Below are positions 9,396 to 18,069 of a stretch of DNA of 64,000 nt, piece after piece. The translations under genes were made by a program, and so were the position numbers. The stretch's first letter is position 1, and every line of letters starts with the position of its first letter. The notes under the pieces were generated by a model. The model saw only the letters and a list, made by a program, of their open reading frames with translations. It did not search any database and was not told where the DNA came from. The DNA comes from an uncultured Porphyromonas sp. (GTDB taxonomy: Bacteria; Bacteroidota; Bacteroidia; Bacteroidales; Porphyromonadaceae): positions 1 through 64,000 of the forward strand of contig CAKRMU010000001.1 in NCBI GenBank assembly GCA_934364985.1. The letters run 5' to 3'.

Positions 9396-9743
9396 ATGAA
9401 ATTTACATACATCACATGTAACATCAGTATGCTTGAGCAGATGGAGCAACTTCTCCACAAACTGGGGATTGAGGTGTACCAAGTGATCCCAAAGGCTTTG
9501 GCAGAAAGTGACTTCGATATTCCGCACAAGGATACTGCAATATGGCCAGGCTTCAATGCCTCTCTACTGGTCCAGGAGGAGTCTCCGACTAAGGCCGAAG
9601 CCCTAATGAAAGGGATTGAAGAGATCAATCATACCATTTACAACAATAGCGAGCTTATCGCCGCCTACCAGTGGACGATCAATACCTTTATAGCGCCGGA
9701 GCCAGTGGCACCACTCCACGGAAGGACCACCCTCTCCGATTAA
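9396..9743 (+). CDS. small PII/CutA-like protein coupled to RND pump
   Basis: This protein of about 115 residues has alternating strand-helix-strand segments. Its pattern (a start like MKFTYITCN, then a WPGFNASLLV strand and a KAEALMKGIEEIN helix) resembles small ferredoxin-fold PII/CutA-like proteins that Bacteroidota often encode directly after RND pumps. The start is ambiguous: GTG 9378, ATG 9387 and ATG 9396 are in frame. I prefer 9396 because it gives the compact domain start and follows the pump stop codon by one base, although 9387 would overlap it. The role is unknown; a regulatory or metal/nucleotide-sensing partner of the pump is inference. Confidence 0.6.
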   Translation: MKFTYITCNISMLEQMEQLLHKLGIEVYQVIPKALAESDFDIPHKDTAIWPGFNASLLVQEESPTKAEALMKGIEEINHTIYNNSELIAAYQWTINTFIAPEPVAPLHGRTTLSD

Positions 9744-9795
9744 ACCAAATTGAGGCTACCGGATTTGTCTCGTATTCTTAACTAATCTACACTAA

Positions 9796-9821
9796 GTGAA
9801 AAAGGGGTACCCCAATTTCAC
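9796..9821. other. strong hairpin after efflux operon
   Basis: The sequence has arms GTGAAAAAGGGG and CCCCAATTTCAC around a central GGGGTACCCC palindrome, 10 of 12 positions pairing. It lies 52 bases after the operon stop codon and 18 bases before a classical terminator, so the transcript 3' end would carry two stem-loops. Confidence 0.6.
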
Positions 9822-9839
9822 CACTATATAATTGTAAGA

Positions 9840-9890
9840 AATAGCCACAATTAAAGGATTCGAAACTCTTTAATCGTGGCTATTTTTTTT
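9840..9890 (+). terminator. intrinsic terminator of efflux operon
   Basis: The stem AATAGCCACAATTAAAG pairs with CTTTAATCGTGGCTATT, with one mismatch and an 11-base loop, and is followed by a run of T on the plus strand. It closes the operon that ends at 9743. Confidence 0.9.
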
Positions 9891-10112
9891 GTCCAATGAT
9901 TGGTAAAAGCGATTGTGCAAAAAAAGAATTATTGTATGGTCCATTTGAGTGATAAGGTCAATCAGTATAATCCAGATAATCTCTTGTGTCTTGTGGCGGA
10001 TCATTGGTGTGCCGATTTTCTATACTGGTACCGACAGATAACCCTTCATGTTTTCAAGTAGTTGAAATGGATTGATGCCTCTTGTTAGTTTGCTTATTAA
10101 TATCAGGATTGG
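9891..10112. other. non-coding stretch
   Basis: I see no gene, RNA or strong hairpin here between the efflux terminator and repeat cluster B. Confidence 0.5.
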
Positions 10113-10196
10113 AGGATACCCGTAATTAGGATAAGCGAATACCAGGCATTCAGTATGGCTTATTCCGTATATTAGTTAAAGCTAATTACGGATATT
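10113..10196. repeat. intergenic palindromic repeat cluster B
   Basis: The outer arms ATACCCGTAATTAG (10116-10129) and CTAATTACGGATAT (10182-10195) pair at 13 of 14 positions. Inside them lie GGATAAGC and GCTTATTCC, then the central AATACCAGGCATT, a variant of the AATACCTGGTATT unit shared by the other clusters. The whole can fold into one long interrupted stem. It lacks the GCCGWGRCGAAT core. Confidence 0.65.
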
Positions 10197-10300
10197 CTTT
10201 GAAAGTAATCTTGGTTAAATGATTTTGATACTTCGGACGTCTCAAATGGTAAGGAATTAACCCAAAGACAATGAAGGTGCTGTATATAGCAGAAAAATGG

Positions 10301-10308
10301 TATATTTG
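10301..10308 (+). promoter_or_regulatory. -7 promoter element for rplY
   Basis: TATATTTG matches TAnnTTTG and lies 85 bases before the rplY ATG, leaving a leader of about 80 bases. No good -33 TTG was seen at standard spacing. Confidence 0.5.
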
Positions 10309-10324
10309 CGGTGCTTTTTCGAAA

Positions 10325-10361
10325 AGCCTCTCCAGTGTGATGGGGAATTAGCGAAGAGGCT
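10325..10361 (+). promoter_or_regulatory. leader stem-loop upstream of rplY
   Basis: AGCCTCT (10325-10331) pairs with AGAGGCT (10355-10361) in the 5' leader, with a possible short inner CC/GG pairing. It has no T-run, so it is not a terminator. It might be an L25-responsive autoregulatory structure, but that is only a hypothesis. Confidence 0.35.
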
Positions 10362-10393
10362 AATTTTGAGTAACACTTTTAATCATTTTAGAA

Positions 10394-11005
10394 ATGAAGA
10401 CATTTCAATTAACAGCTGAAGTCCGTGAGGACAAAGGAAAAAAGCAAGCAAAACAACTGCGTAAGAGTGGTATGGTGCCTGCTGTAATCTATGGTGATGG
10501 TAAGGAAGCGACAATGCTTAGCGTTAAAGAGTCTAATCTACGTAATCTTATCTATACACCTGAGATTTATATCGTTGAGCTAACCATTGGTGGCGAGAAA
10601 AAGAATTGTATTTTACAAGAGATACAATTTCATCCGGTAACGGATAAGATTTTGCATATTGACTTTTTGGAAGTACGCAAGGATAAACCTATCGTTATGG
10701 AGGTACCTGTGGTACTTGATGGTCATGCCGCTGGTGTCCGTGCTGGTGGTAACCTTACGCTTGATATGCGCAAGCTTCGAGTTAAAGGTTTATACGACAA
10801 TATCCCTGAGCGGTTGCATATTGATGTTACTTCTCTTAAACTTGGTAAGACTATTCAAGTTGGCGAATTAGCTTTTGATGGTGTTGATATTCTTAATGCC
10901 AAAAATGCAGTTGTTTGTGCTGTTCGCGTCACTCGTACTTCACGTTCGGCAGATGGTAATACTGAAGCAGAGGAAGAGACTGAGGAGACAGAGTCAAAAG
11001 AGTAA
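10394..11005 (+). CDS. rplY: 50S ribosomal protein L25 (Ctc type)
   Basis: The protein has 203 residues: an N-terminal L25 5S rRNA-binding domain (about 1-90, with GKKQAKQLRKSGMVPAVIYG) followed by a Ctc/TL5-type beta domain (about 95-185). It ends in an acidic Glu-rich tail. This two-domain form is usual in Bacteroidota, unlike the single-domain E. coli protein. It binds 5S rRNA in the large subunit. A promoter and leader hairpin lie upstream and an intrinsic terminator lies 28 bases downstream, so it is probably monocistronic. Confidence 0.95.
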   Translation: MKTFQLTAEVREDKGKKQAKQLRKSGMVPAVIYGDGKEATMLSVKESNLRNLIYTPEIYIVELTIGGEKKNCILQEIQFHPVTDKILHIDFLEVRKDKPIVMEVPVVLDGHAAGVRAGGNLTLDMRKLRVKGLYDNIPERLHIDVTSLKLGKTIQVGELAFDGVDILNAKNAVVCAVRVTRTSRSADGNTEAEEETEETESKE

Positions 11006-11033
11006 ACTCGTACCTCTTTTGCATTTAACTAAG

Positions 11034-11074
11034 GAGGTAGAGTGGGTGTATGCTTACTCTACCTCTTTTCTTTC
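11034..11074 (+). terminator. intrinsic terminator after rplY
   Basis: GAGGTAGAGT (11034-11043) pairs perfectly with ACTCTACCTC (11056-11065), followed by a T-rich tract. It ends 16 bases before the next start codon, so it may also act as partial attenuation in front of the DUF3109 gene. Confidence 0.85.
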
Positions 11075-11089
11075 TATATATGATTCAGA

Positions 11090-11695
11090 ATGATTAAAGT
11101 CGGAGATGTTTTGGTGAGCAGTGAGGTATTGGATACATTCTTTTATTGCGACTTGTCTGCCTGTCATGGTGCATGTTGCATAGAGGGAGAGTCCGGAGCT
11201 CCGGTTGCCAATGAAGAACAAGAGCTTATGCGTAAAGCATTCCCTGATATCGTAAGTTATCTATCGGATGATATTCTTGAGTATATCGCTCAAAATGGTG
11301 TGATGTATGAGGATGAAGATGGAGATTTAGTTACCCAAATAGTAGATGGCGAACAGTGCGTGTTTACTTGTCAAGAAATTGATGGCGGTGTAAGGTGTGC
11401 ATTTGAAAAGTCTTGGAGAGAGGGTAGGAATAATGTATTTTATAAACCTATTTCTTGCCATCTTTTCCCGATAAGGGTTACTAAATTGAGCAACGGGAAA
11501 GAAGCACTAAATTATTTTCGATGGGATCCTATATGTACCCCTGCTCGCAATCTTGGAAAGAAGAAAGGAGTGCGTTTATATCAGTTTTTAAGAGAACCTT
11601 TAGTGAGATCTTATGGCGAAAAATGGTACAATCTATTGGTGGAGCAAGCTGAGCTCTATCTTAAAGATACAGAAAGGAGTGAGTATGAATCCTAA
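11090..11695 (+). CDS. DUF3109 family cysteine-rich protein
   Basis: This 201-residue protein has clustered conserved cysteines: [11 protein letters not shown] near residue 18, then single cysteines in [24 protein letters not shown] and PICTPA. This matches DUF3109 proteins, related to the YkgJ-like group thought to bind zinc or an Fe-S cluster. The biochemical role is unknown. It overlaps the start of pth by 11 bases and is in the same short operon with pth and the S4-domain gene, so a translation-related job is possible but unproven. Confidence 0.8.
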   Translation: MIKVGDVLVSSEVLDTFFYCDLSACHGACCIEGESGAPVANEEQELMRKAFPDIVSYLSDDILEYIAQNGVMYEDEDGDLVTQIVDGEQCVFTCQEIDGGVRCAFEKSWREGRNNVFYKPISCHLFPIRVTKLSNGKEALNYFRWDPICTPARNLGKKKGVRLYQFLREPLVRSYGEKWYNLLVEQAELYLKDTERSEYES

Positions 11696-12299
11696 TAAGT
11701 ACTTAATTGTAGGACTTGGAAATGTGGGCGAAGAATATGAGGGGACGAGGCACAATGCTGGCTTTATGGTTGTTGATACCCTTGTTGGCGATCAATCGCT
11801 TTTCCAATCAAAAAGATACGGAGATATCGCCCATATTAAACTAAAGAATAAGGAACTTGTTATCCTTAAACCTTCGACATTTATGAACCTAAGTGGCAAT
11901 GCAGTAAGGTATTGGATGAAAGAAGAAGGTATCCCTTTCGAGCGGTTGCTCGTGGTTGTTGATGAATTAGCACTCCCTTTTGGCACATTAAGGCTTAAGG
12001 CAAAAGGCAGTGCAGGTGGGCATAATGGTTTGAAGCATATTGAAACGACACTTGGTACATCAACATATGCACGACTTAGAGTGGGTATAGGTAATGACTA
12101 CCCACGAGGCGGTCAAATTGATTATGTACTCGGGCAGTTTGATGATGATCAACGTCAACAACTACCATTCATTTGTAAGGAAGGGGTTGAGATAATACAC
12201 AGCTTTTGCTTATCAGGTATTGATAGGACTATGAATATCTACAATACTCATAGTAAATCTAATAGTGTGATCAACGATGGCGGAACAACAAAGGATTGA
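11685..12299 (+). CDS. pth: peptidyl-tRNA hydrolase
   Basis: The protein has 204 residues. It releases peptides from peptidyl-tRNAs that drop off ribosomes. Visible family motifs are the start [21 protein letters not shown], which contains the catalytic His and the substrate-binding Asn and Tyr positions; FMNLSGNAV with a conserved Asn; and [13 protein letters not shown]. The ATG at 11685 is chosen because it is preceded by AGGAG and matches the family N-terminus; a longer in-frame start at 11613 adds unrelated residues. It overlaps the DUF3109 stop upstream and the S4 gene start downstream. Confidence 0.95.
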   Translation: MNPNKYLIVGLGNVGEEYEGTRHNAGFMVVDTLVGDQSLFQSKRYGDIAHIKLKNKELVILKPSTFMNLSGNAVRYWMKEEGIPFERLLVVVDELALPFGTLRLKAKGSAGGHNGLKHIETTLGTSTYARLRVGIGNDYPRGGQIDYVLGQFDDDQRQQLPFICKEGVEIIHSFCLSGIDRTMNIYNTHSKSNSVINDGGTTKD

Positions 12300-12744
12300 T
12301 AAATGGTTGTGGGCGACTCGTATTTTCAAAACTCGCTCTATTGCTGCCGATGCTTGCAAGAAAGGGAGGGTGTCAATGAATGGTCATACATTGAAACCTG
12401 CGGCTTTAGTATGCATTGGAGATAAAATAGATGTTAGAAAGCCCCCTATAACGTTTACCTTTGAAGTGCTTGGTCTGACCAATAATAGAGTAGGAGCCAA
12501 ATTGGTGGAGCAATATCTTAAGAATATTACACCTAAGAGTCAATACGAACAACTTGAGCTACAAAAAATAGCAGGTAATATAGGTCGACAAAAAGGAACT
12601 GGAAGGCCTACGAAAAAAGAACGTAGAGATATGGAGCAATTTATTGCTGATAAAAGTTCGGCAGATTGGTTTTTTCAAGAGTTAGACGACGAAGATAGCT
12701 TTTTGGAGAATGATGTGGATTGGGATCAACTTTGGAAAGAATAA
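12277..12744 (+). CDS. S4-domain RNA-binding protein (Hsp15-like)
   Basis: The protein has 155 residues. The N-terminal S4 domain begins [25 protein letters not shown], written here in parts: RIDKWLW, then a helix ending in ACKKGRV, then the loop GDKIDVRKP, at about residues 6-60. This matches the HslR/Hsp15 group that binds stalled 50S subunits carrying peptidyl-tRNA. A basic, Lys/Arg-rich stretch ([16 protein letters not shown]) follows, then an acidic C-terminus. It overlaps pth by 23 bases, which fits a joint role in rescue of peptidyl-tRNA. Confidence 0.82.
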   Translation: MAEQQRIDKWLWATRIFKTRSIAADACKKGRVSMNGHTLKPAALVCIGDKIDVRKPPITFTFEVLGLTNNRVGAKLVEQYLKNITPKSQYEQLELQKIAGNIGRQKGTGRPTKKERRDMEQFIADKSSADWFFQELDDEDSFLENDVDWDQLWKE

Positions 12745-12814
12745 CCAAAGCAATTGCGATAATTATATCTAAATTTGTAGCATAGCCGTATGGGTGGCAA
12801 AATAGCAAACGATT

Positions 12815-13594
12815 ATGGGAAGAGAAATATTTGACATTGAAATGGAGTTGATATCTAAGGAAAAATACTCAAATACCTTGATGTTAGCTCATTACAAACC
12901 TGTAGATACAACGATCTCTTTGCCTCAATTTAAGCCTGGACAATTTGTGCAGGTATGGATAAAGGGTTGCGACGGCGTTATGCTAAGACGCCCTATATCT
13001 ATATATGATGGAAATGAACAGAGTCTTTCTCTTTTGATACAAGATGCAGGAAGGGGTACACATATGCTATTAGATGTACCTATTGGGAGTCGTAATAAGA
13101 TGTTATTGCCATTAGGGAATTCTTTTACTTTGCCTCCACACGATTCACGACCATTACTCATTGGGGGAGGAGTAGGGATTGCTCCATTATTTGCTCTCGG
13201 AAAGTCTCTCAAGAATAGGGATATTCTACCGACCTTTTTATTGGGGGCTCGCAGTCATAATTCCTTCCCCGACTTGACGTGTTTTGAGCGGTTTGGTACT
13301 TTATTAATTACCACAGAAGACGGCTCAAGGGGCGAAAGGGGATATGTTACTCAGCATAGTTATTTGGCGGAAGGTCAATATACCCACATTTATATGTGTG
13401 GACCAACACCCATGATGAAAGCTGTTGCAAGGTGGTCAAAGATGATGAAAATTCCAGCTCAAGCATCCTTAGAAAATCGTATGGCGTGTGGCATTGGTGT
13501 CTGCTTGTGTTGCGTAGAACCTACTATTGTAGGTCATAAAACAGTCTGCCACGATGGTCCTGTATTTGATGTAAATGATTTGCTTTGGGAATGA
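12815..13594 (+). CDS. pyrK: dihydroorotate dehydrogenase B, electron transfer subunit
   Basis: The protein has 259 residues. The N-terminal FAD-binding barrel contains MLRRPISIYD (the RxxS FAD motif), the NAD-binding half contains LLIGGGVGIAPL and CGPTPMMKA, and the C-terminal [2Fe-2S] site is CGIGVCLCC with a further Cys in TVCHDG. PyrK passes electrons from the PyrD flavin to NAD in pyrimidine synthesis. It lies 7 bases before pyrD, so the two subunits are co-expressed. A TAAATTTG -7-like box at 12769-12776 could start this operon. Confidence 0.93.
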   Translation: MGREIFDIEMELISKEKYSNTLMLAHYKPVDTTISLPQFKPGQFVQVWIKGCDGVMLRRPISIYDGNEQSLSLLIQDAGRGTHMLLDVPIGSRNKMLLPLGNSFTLPPHDSRPLLIGGGVGIAPLFALGKSLKNRDILPTFLLGARSHNSFPDLTCFERFGTLLITTEDGSRGERGYVTQHSYLAEGQYTHIYMCGPTPMMKAVARWSKMMKIPAQASLENRMACGIGVCLCCVEPTIVGHKTVCHDGPVFDVNDLLWE

Positions 13595-13601
13595 TATAGA
13601 T

Positions 13602-14519
13602 ATGGAACAAACAAATTTATCAGTACAGATTGGAGAGCTATTCCTCAAGAACCCAATTACAACTGCATCAGGCACATTTGGGGATGGTGTTTTAATGAAT
13701 GAGCTCTATGATGTCTCATCTTTGGGAGGTATTTTTACGAAAGGTACGACTTTAGAGCCAAGGGAAGGGAATGCACCACAGCGTATGGCAGAAACACCTT
13801 CTGGGATGCTTAATGCCGTAGGGTTACAGAATAATGGCCTCAAATATTACGTAGAGCATATTTACCCTAAAGCGATAGAATTAGGGACGGAAATTATTCC
13901 TAATATTAATGGTGCAAGCATTGATGATTATATTGCTGTTGCATCTGCGATGAATGATTTGCACGGTATTCATGCTATCGAATTGAATATTTCTTGTCCT
14001 AATGTAAAGAAGGGTGGAATGGCTTTTGGGGTATCCCCAGAAGGTATTAGAGAAATAGTGAAAGAAATTAGAGCGATTTACCGCCATACACTTATTGTTA
14101 AGTTATCGCCTAATGTCACAGATATAGCTCGTATGGCAAGCATAGCAGAGGATGAAGGTGCCGATGCTCTTTCTCTTGTGAATACTTTTTTAGGCATGGC
14201 GATTGATGCCAAAAAACGAAGACCGGTACTCTCAACTATCACGGGTGGTCTTTCGGGTCCTGCCATTAAGCCGATAGCACTTAGGATGGTATGGCAAGTT
14301 GCTAATGCAGTGCATATACCAGTTATAGGCATAGGTGGGATTTGTTCTACAATGGATGTGATAGAATTTATACTTGCTGGGGCATCTGCTATACAAGTGG
14401 GGACATATAATTTTATTGATCCTACCGCAACTTTGCAAATGGTTGATGGCGTAAAGAAGTATCTTGAAGATAATGGGTTTGAAGATATTCAGTCATTAGT
14501 TGGTGCTTTAGAGGTATAG
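13602..14519 (+). CDS. pyrD: dihydroorotate dehydrogenase B, catalytic subunit
   Basis: This 305-residue class 1B enzyme is an FMN TIM barrel that oxidises dihydroorotate to orotate. Motifs seen: NPITTASGTFG near the start, the active-site loop LNISCPNVKKGG with the catalytic Cys of class 1B enzymes (class 2 has Ser), and the FMN phosphate region GIGGICS followed by GASAIQVGT. The ATG at 13602 was chosen; an earlier alternative codon at 13575 overlaps pyrK and adds residues not typical of the family. Confidence 0.95.
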   Translation: MEQTNLSVQIGELFLKNPITTASGTFGDGVLMNELYDVSSLGGIFTKGTTLEPREGNAPQRMAETPSGMLNAVGLQNNGLKYYVEHIYPKAIELGTEIIPNINGASIDDYIAVASAMNDLHGIHAIELNISCPNVKKGGMAFGVSPEGIREIVKEIRAIYRHTLIVKLSPNVTDIARMASIAEDEGADALSLVNTFLGMAIDAKKRRPVLSTITGGLSGPAIKPIALRMVWQVANAVHIPVIGIGGICSTMDVIEFILAGASAIQVGTYNFIDPTATLQMVDGVKKYLEDNGFEDIQSLVGALEV

Positions 14520-14560
14520 ATTACAACAAATCTTATCCTTCTTTGGTTATACATGTAAGT

Positions 14561-15289
14561 ATGGATAATAATGCTAATAGTATCAATAGCTATTCACCTA
14601 ATGACGATAAGTCTTGGGTGCATGTGGTTGTTTATGCATTAGGAGAGACAAAAAATGATCCTAAATCTTTAGTATTACTCTTAGTGCCAAAGGGTGCTGA
14701 AGACATAGAGATAAGCGATAGTAGGTTTGTATTTTTCCCTCTCGTAGTATCACCGCAATTGTCACCTATTTTTTTTCATGTTCTTACGAATCTTAATCAT
14801 GAGCCATCTTTATGGCATAAGGATATAGGTTATTATTATGAGTTGATGGGGAAGTGTTCTTTGCGATATGTGGCCATTTCTCATAGTCGTGAACGATTGC
14901 ATTGTGACCTTTATTATTCAAATGTAGATGGTAATATTGTAAATGTTGCAGTTCCATTGGATACATCAATACTTACTGCTATCAAACATAGCTTACCTAT
15001 ATATATTGAGGAGTCTTTATTGAAGTACAATGCTCTCTCTAAGGTACATTTTTCACAAGCGATACGGGATAATGGTGAGTCCAATCGTCCATTTGCAGAA
15101 ATAGTCTCAAAATGCTTAAGGAATAGGAAAACGCCAGAGGAAGTAGGGCTATCTTCTGATCTATTAAAGGAAGGCTTTTATAAGCTTACCAATGAGGAGT
15201 CTGAGCAACTCCTTAAATTCGCAATTAGTAGTGAGCAGTATGAATGGGCACTAATAATTAAGGAATGTATTGTAGACGATGAGCGATAA
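14561..15289 (+). CDS. bifunctional nuclease (BFN/DUF151)-like protein with UVR-like tail, copy 1
   Basis: The product has 242 residues and is not recognised by name. The segment at about 20-158 follows the BFN/DUF151 pattern: an early strand with LVLLLVPKG, FFPLVVSPQLSPI, a helix with HKDIGYYYELMG, strands with LRYVAISHSR, and VPLDTSILTAIKHSLPIYIEESLL. That last segment resembles the canonical RPSDAIALAL...PIYV helix, but the R-P-S residues are lost. The C-terminus (about 208-238, LTNEESEQLLKFAISSEQYEWALII) resembles a UVR helical hairpin. It overlaps a paralogue by 11 bases. BFN proteins are reported to have nuclease activity; loss of conserved residues suggests this copy may be non-catalytic. 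Start is ATG 14561 rather than an upstream TTG. Confidence 0.55.
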   Translation: MDNNANSINSYSPNDDKSWVHVVVYALGETKNDPKSLVLLLVPKGAEDIEISDSRFVFFPLVVSPQLSPIFFHVLTNLNHEPSLWHKDIGYYYELMGKCSLRYVAISHSRERLHCDLYYSNVDGNIVNVAVPLDTSILTAIKHSLPIYIEESLLKYNALSKVHFSQAIRDNGESNRPFAEIVSKCLRNRKTPEEVGLSSDLLKEGFYKLTNEESEQLLKFAISSEQYEWALIIKECIVDDER

Positions 15290-16067
15290 CCATAATTTGC
15301 CAGATTGGTTTTTTGACGGAATAGTTGTAAGCACTAATAGTTTGGAATATGACGAATTAGTGTCTGTTAGCTTTGACTCCTTGGAAAGTGTTCGTGTAAA
15401 TGGCCAAGTGGCGAAGACTGCTATATTACTTAAGGCCGATGTTTATGATGAAAAAAAGGCATTATCTATTCCCTATCCACCTGCTCGAGCCAAGTATTAT
15501 TCGATGATATTTGGGAACTCCAAATCTGACTCTGTTCCTATGCATTCAGAGAGAGTATCATTGAGACTTGATGTTATGGATGAATTACAACAATCGGTTG
15601 GAGTATATATTCGACAGATTATTATAAAGAAAGAAATCGAAGAAAGATTAACTTGCTGGGTCAATACTACGACTATTACTGGAGACGAATGCTATTATCG
15701 CTTACCATCTTATTTGGCAGTTGCATTTGCTATATCCCATTCTATACCAATTAAGTGTGAGGAAAAAGCTCTTTTGGAGCATTCGTTTTATTTACTTAAT
15801 GAACGATATTCTAAAGAAATGAATATTAGTTTCTCTAACGATACTACCTTATCAAAGGCAATAAAAGATAGTGAAGGGGATGTTAGTACAGCACTGAAAG
15901 GAATAGATGTAAATAGAGCTATAAATGAGATTTCTTTGGAAGAATTGAACTGTTTAAAGCAGTATGTTATTCATAGAGAATGGTATGAGTGGGCTATATG
16001 GATCTCAGATAAGTTAAAAGAGAAAACAGCCAATCATTTTGATAAGGCCGAAGATCATGAAGAGTAA
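15279..16067 (+). CDS. bifunctional nuclease (BFN/DUF151)-like protein with UVR-like tail, copy 2
   Basis: The product has 262 residues and the same layout as the preceding gene. The BFN-like part (about 40-168) keeps more of the family signature: strands around VSLRLDVM, a GVYIRQIII strand, and YYRLPSYLAVAFAISHSIPI, which aligns with the RPSDAIALAL...PI helix including Arg and Pro-Ser. The C-terminal stretch ISLEELNCLKQYVIHREWYEWAIWIS resembles a UVR motif; it matches copy 1 in the YEWA core. Sequence identity between the copies is otherwise low, so the duplication is old. It overlaps rsmE by 11 bases. Function is unknown. Confidence 0.6.
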   Translation: MSDNHNLPDWFFDGIVVSTNSLEYDELVSVSFDSLESVRVNGQVAKTAILLKADVYDEKKALSIPYPPARAKYYSMIFGNSKSDSVPMHSERVSLRLDVMDELQQSVGVYIRQIIIKKEIEERLTCWVNTTTITGDECYYRLPSYLAVAFAISHSIPIKCEEKALLEHSFYLLNERYSKEMNISFSNDTTLSKAIKDSEGDVSTALKGIDVNRAINEISLEELNCLKQYVIHREWYEWAIWISDKLKEKTANHFDKAEDHEE

Positions 16068-16806
16068 TAAGAGTCGACAAAATATCGTTGAGGATATCCC
16101 TTACTTTTACTCGCCAGATATAATAGAGCAACAGCAATTATCGGGAACTGAGGCTCAGCATGCTTTTAAAGTTTTAAGGTTAAGGGTAGGTGCTGAAATT
16201 AGGATCACAGATGGGAAGGGACACTTATATAGTGCAATACTTTGTAGTAATTCGCTGTCACAGGCTAATCTATCTAATATTCGTCTGATAGATAACGATA
16301 CACTATATCGCCCAAAACTTCACATCGCTATTGCTCCCACCAAGAATATGGATAGGCTTGAATTTGCCTTAGAGAAATTGACAGAAGTAGGGGTGGAGTT
16401 TTTTTCAATAGTCATTACGGAGCATACAATTCGAGATCGTATCAATATGGAGCGACTACAAAAGATTATGGTATCTGCTATGAAGCAGTCTCGAAAACTC
16501 GTTGCTACAAAACTACAAATGTATAATTCTCTTTCAGAATTTCTTGAAACGGATTTGCCCAAAGGAAGGTATATCGGTTATTGTGGTGACTACTCAGTTA
16601 AAACAGATATTTGTCAATCATTTGAAAAAAATGTAGATAGCTGTATGCTTATCGGTCCTGAAGGCGACTTCACAATGGAGGAAGTTCAAATAGCATCAAA
16701 GAGTGGATTTAATGTTGTTTCACTTGGTAAGGAACGGCTACGGACAGAGACCGCAGCTATTTATGCGGGGTTTGTTCATCATATAATGAATAATTGTGAA
16801 TTATGA
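16057..16806 (+). CDS. rsmE: 16S rRNA m3U1498 methyltransferase
   Basis: This 249-residue SPOUT enzyme has an N-terminal PUA-like part (about 1-75, with HAFKVLRLRVGAEIRITDGKG) and a C-terminal knotted SAM-binding domain with LIGPEGDFTMEEV and LGKERLRTETAAI, both RsmE signatures. It methylates U1498 of 16S rRNA. The ATG at 16057 lies inside the end of the previous gene, and its own stop overlaps the sufS start by four bases (ATGA), so it sits in a translationally coupled run. Confidence 0.95.
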   Translation: MKSNKSRQNIVEDIPYFYSPDIIEQQQLSGTEAQHAFKVLRLRVGAEIRITDGKGHLYSAILCSNSLSQANLSNIRLIDNDTLYRPKLHIAIAPTKNMDRLEFALEKLTEVGVEFFSIVITEHTIRDRINMERLQKIMVSAMKQSRKLVATKLQMYNSLSEFLETDLPKGRYIGYCGDYSVKTDICQSFEKNVDSCMLIGPEGDFTMEEVQIASKSGFNVVSLGKERLRTETAAIYAGFVHHIMNNCEL

Positions 16807-18026
16807 ATTATGAAATAGATAAGATAAGGAAAACCTTCCCTGCATTAGGGCTTAAGGTTAATGGCAAATATCCTTTGGTATATTTGGATAATGCCGCTAC
16901 CACTCAAAAGCCCATGCAAATGATAGAGTCTGAAAAAATAGCTTACGAGACAAGAAATGCAAATATCCATAGGGGTGTACATTGGCTTAGTCAGGTAGCT
17001 ACAAAAGCCCATGAAGATGCTCGAAACCACATAGCGAGTTTTATCAATGCAAGAGAATCTGCCGAGGTGTTTTTTACCCGAGGTACCACTGAGAGTATTA
17101 ATATGCTTGCTCAGATATTTTCTTCTAAAATGATGGGCCCTGGCGATGAAGTACTCGTTAGTGCTATGGAGCATCATTCTAATATAGTACCTTGGCAATT
17201 ACAAGCCAAGCAAAATGGTATTAAGCTTAAAGTCATACCGATTTCCGACGATGGGGTATTAGACATGGATGCGTACTACTCACTATTTAGTGATAAAACT
17301 AAAATCGTATCTATCTGTTATGCTTCTAATGTTTTAGGTACCATTAATCCCGTTAAGGAAATCATAGATTTCGCTCATAGTAAGGGAGTCCCTGTATTAT
17401 TAGATGCGGCTCAAGCTATTGCTCATAGGAAAGTGGATGTGCAAGCTCTTGATGTAGATTTTTTAGCATTTAGTGGACACAAGATATATGGACCAACAGG
17501 GATAGGTATACTGTATGGGAAGAGATACTGGATGGAATTATTACCTCCATATCAAGGAGGGGGTGAAATGATAGGGCACGTAAGTTGGGAGGAAACGACT
17601 TACAACGAGCTACCATATAAATACGAAGCTGGCACGCCTAATTTTATTGGTAGTGTTGCTCTTTCTGAGAGTATCAGTTATATTGAATCTTTAGGCATTT
17701 CTCATATTCAAATGTATGAAAATGATCTACTCAAATATGCAACAGAGCAAATGAAGCATATTGATGGTCTCAAAATATATGGTACCGCACCAGAGAAAGC
17801 TGCTGTAATAAGCTTTCTCGTGGAGGGTGTTCATCCTTATGACTTAGGAGTACTCCTTGACCAGCAGGGAATTGCTATTCGGACAGGTCATCATTGTGCA
17901 CAACCGCTAATGAAACGATTGGGGATAGAAGGAACTGCTCGAATAAGCTTTGGGTTATATAACACTACTGAAGAAATAGATGTCTTTATGCAGGCACTTC
18001 AAAGGTCATTAAGTATATTGAGGTAA
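16803..18026 (+). CDS. sufS: cysteine desulfurase, SufS type
   Basis: This 407-residue PLP enzyme of aminotransferase class V removes sulfur from cysteine for Fe-S cluster assembly. Seen: YLDNAATTQKP near the start, HHSNIVPWQLQ, the PLP lysine in FSGHKIYGPTGIG, and the active-site cysteine in RTGHHCAQP followed by RISFGLYNT. The short cysteine loop is that of SufS/group II, not IscS. The rest of the suf operon is not here; family members are often separated from sufBCD only by a short distance, so the location after rsmE is a little unusual. Confidence 0.93.
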   Translation: MNYEIDKIRKTFPALGLKVNGKYPLVYLDNAATTQKPMQMIESEKIAYETRNANIHRGVHWLSQVATKAHEDARNHIASFINARESAEVFFTRGTTESINMLAQIFSSKMMGPGDEVLVSAMEHHSNIVPWQLQAKQNGIKLKVIPISDDGVLDMDAYYSLFSDKTKIVSICYASNVLGTINPVKEIIDFAHSKGVPVLLDAAQAIAHRKVDVQALDVDFLAFSGHKIYGPTGIGILYGKRYWMELLPPYQGGGEMIGHVSWEETTYNELPYKYEAGTPNFIGSVALSESISYIESLGISHIQMYENDLLKYATEQMKHIDGLKIYGTAPEKAAVISFLVEGVHPYDLGVLLDQQGIAIRTGHHCAQPLMKRLGIEGTARISFGLYNTTEEIDVFMQALQRSLSILR

Positions 18027-18069
18027 TTCATTGTTGGAGAGATTTACTAACATTCATAATTATATACAT

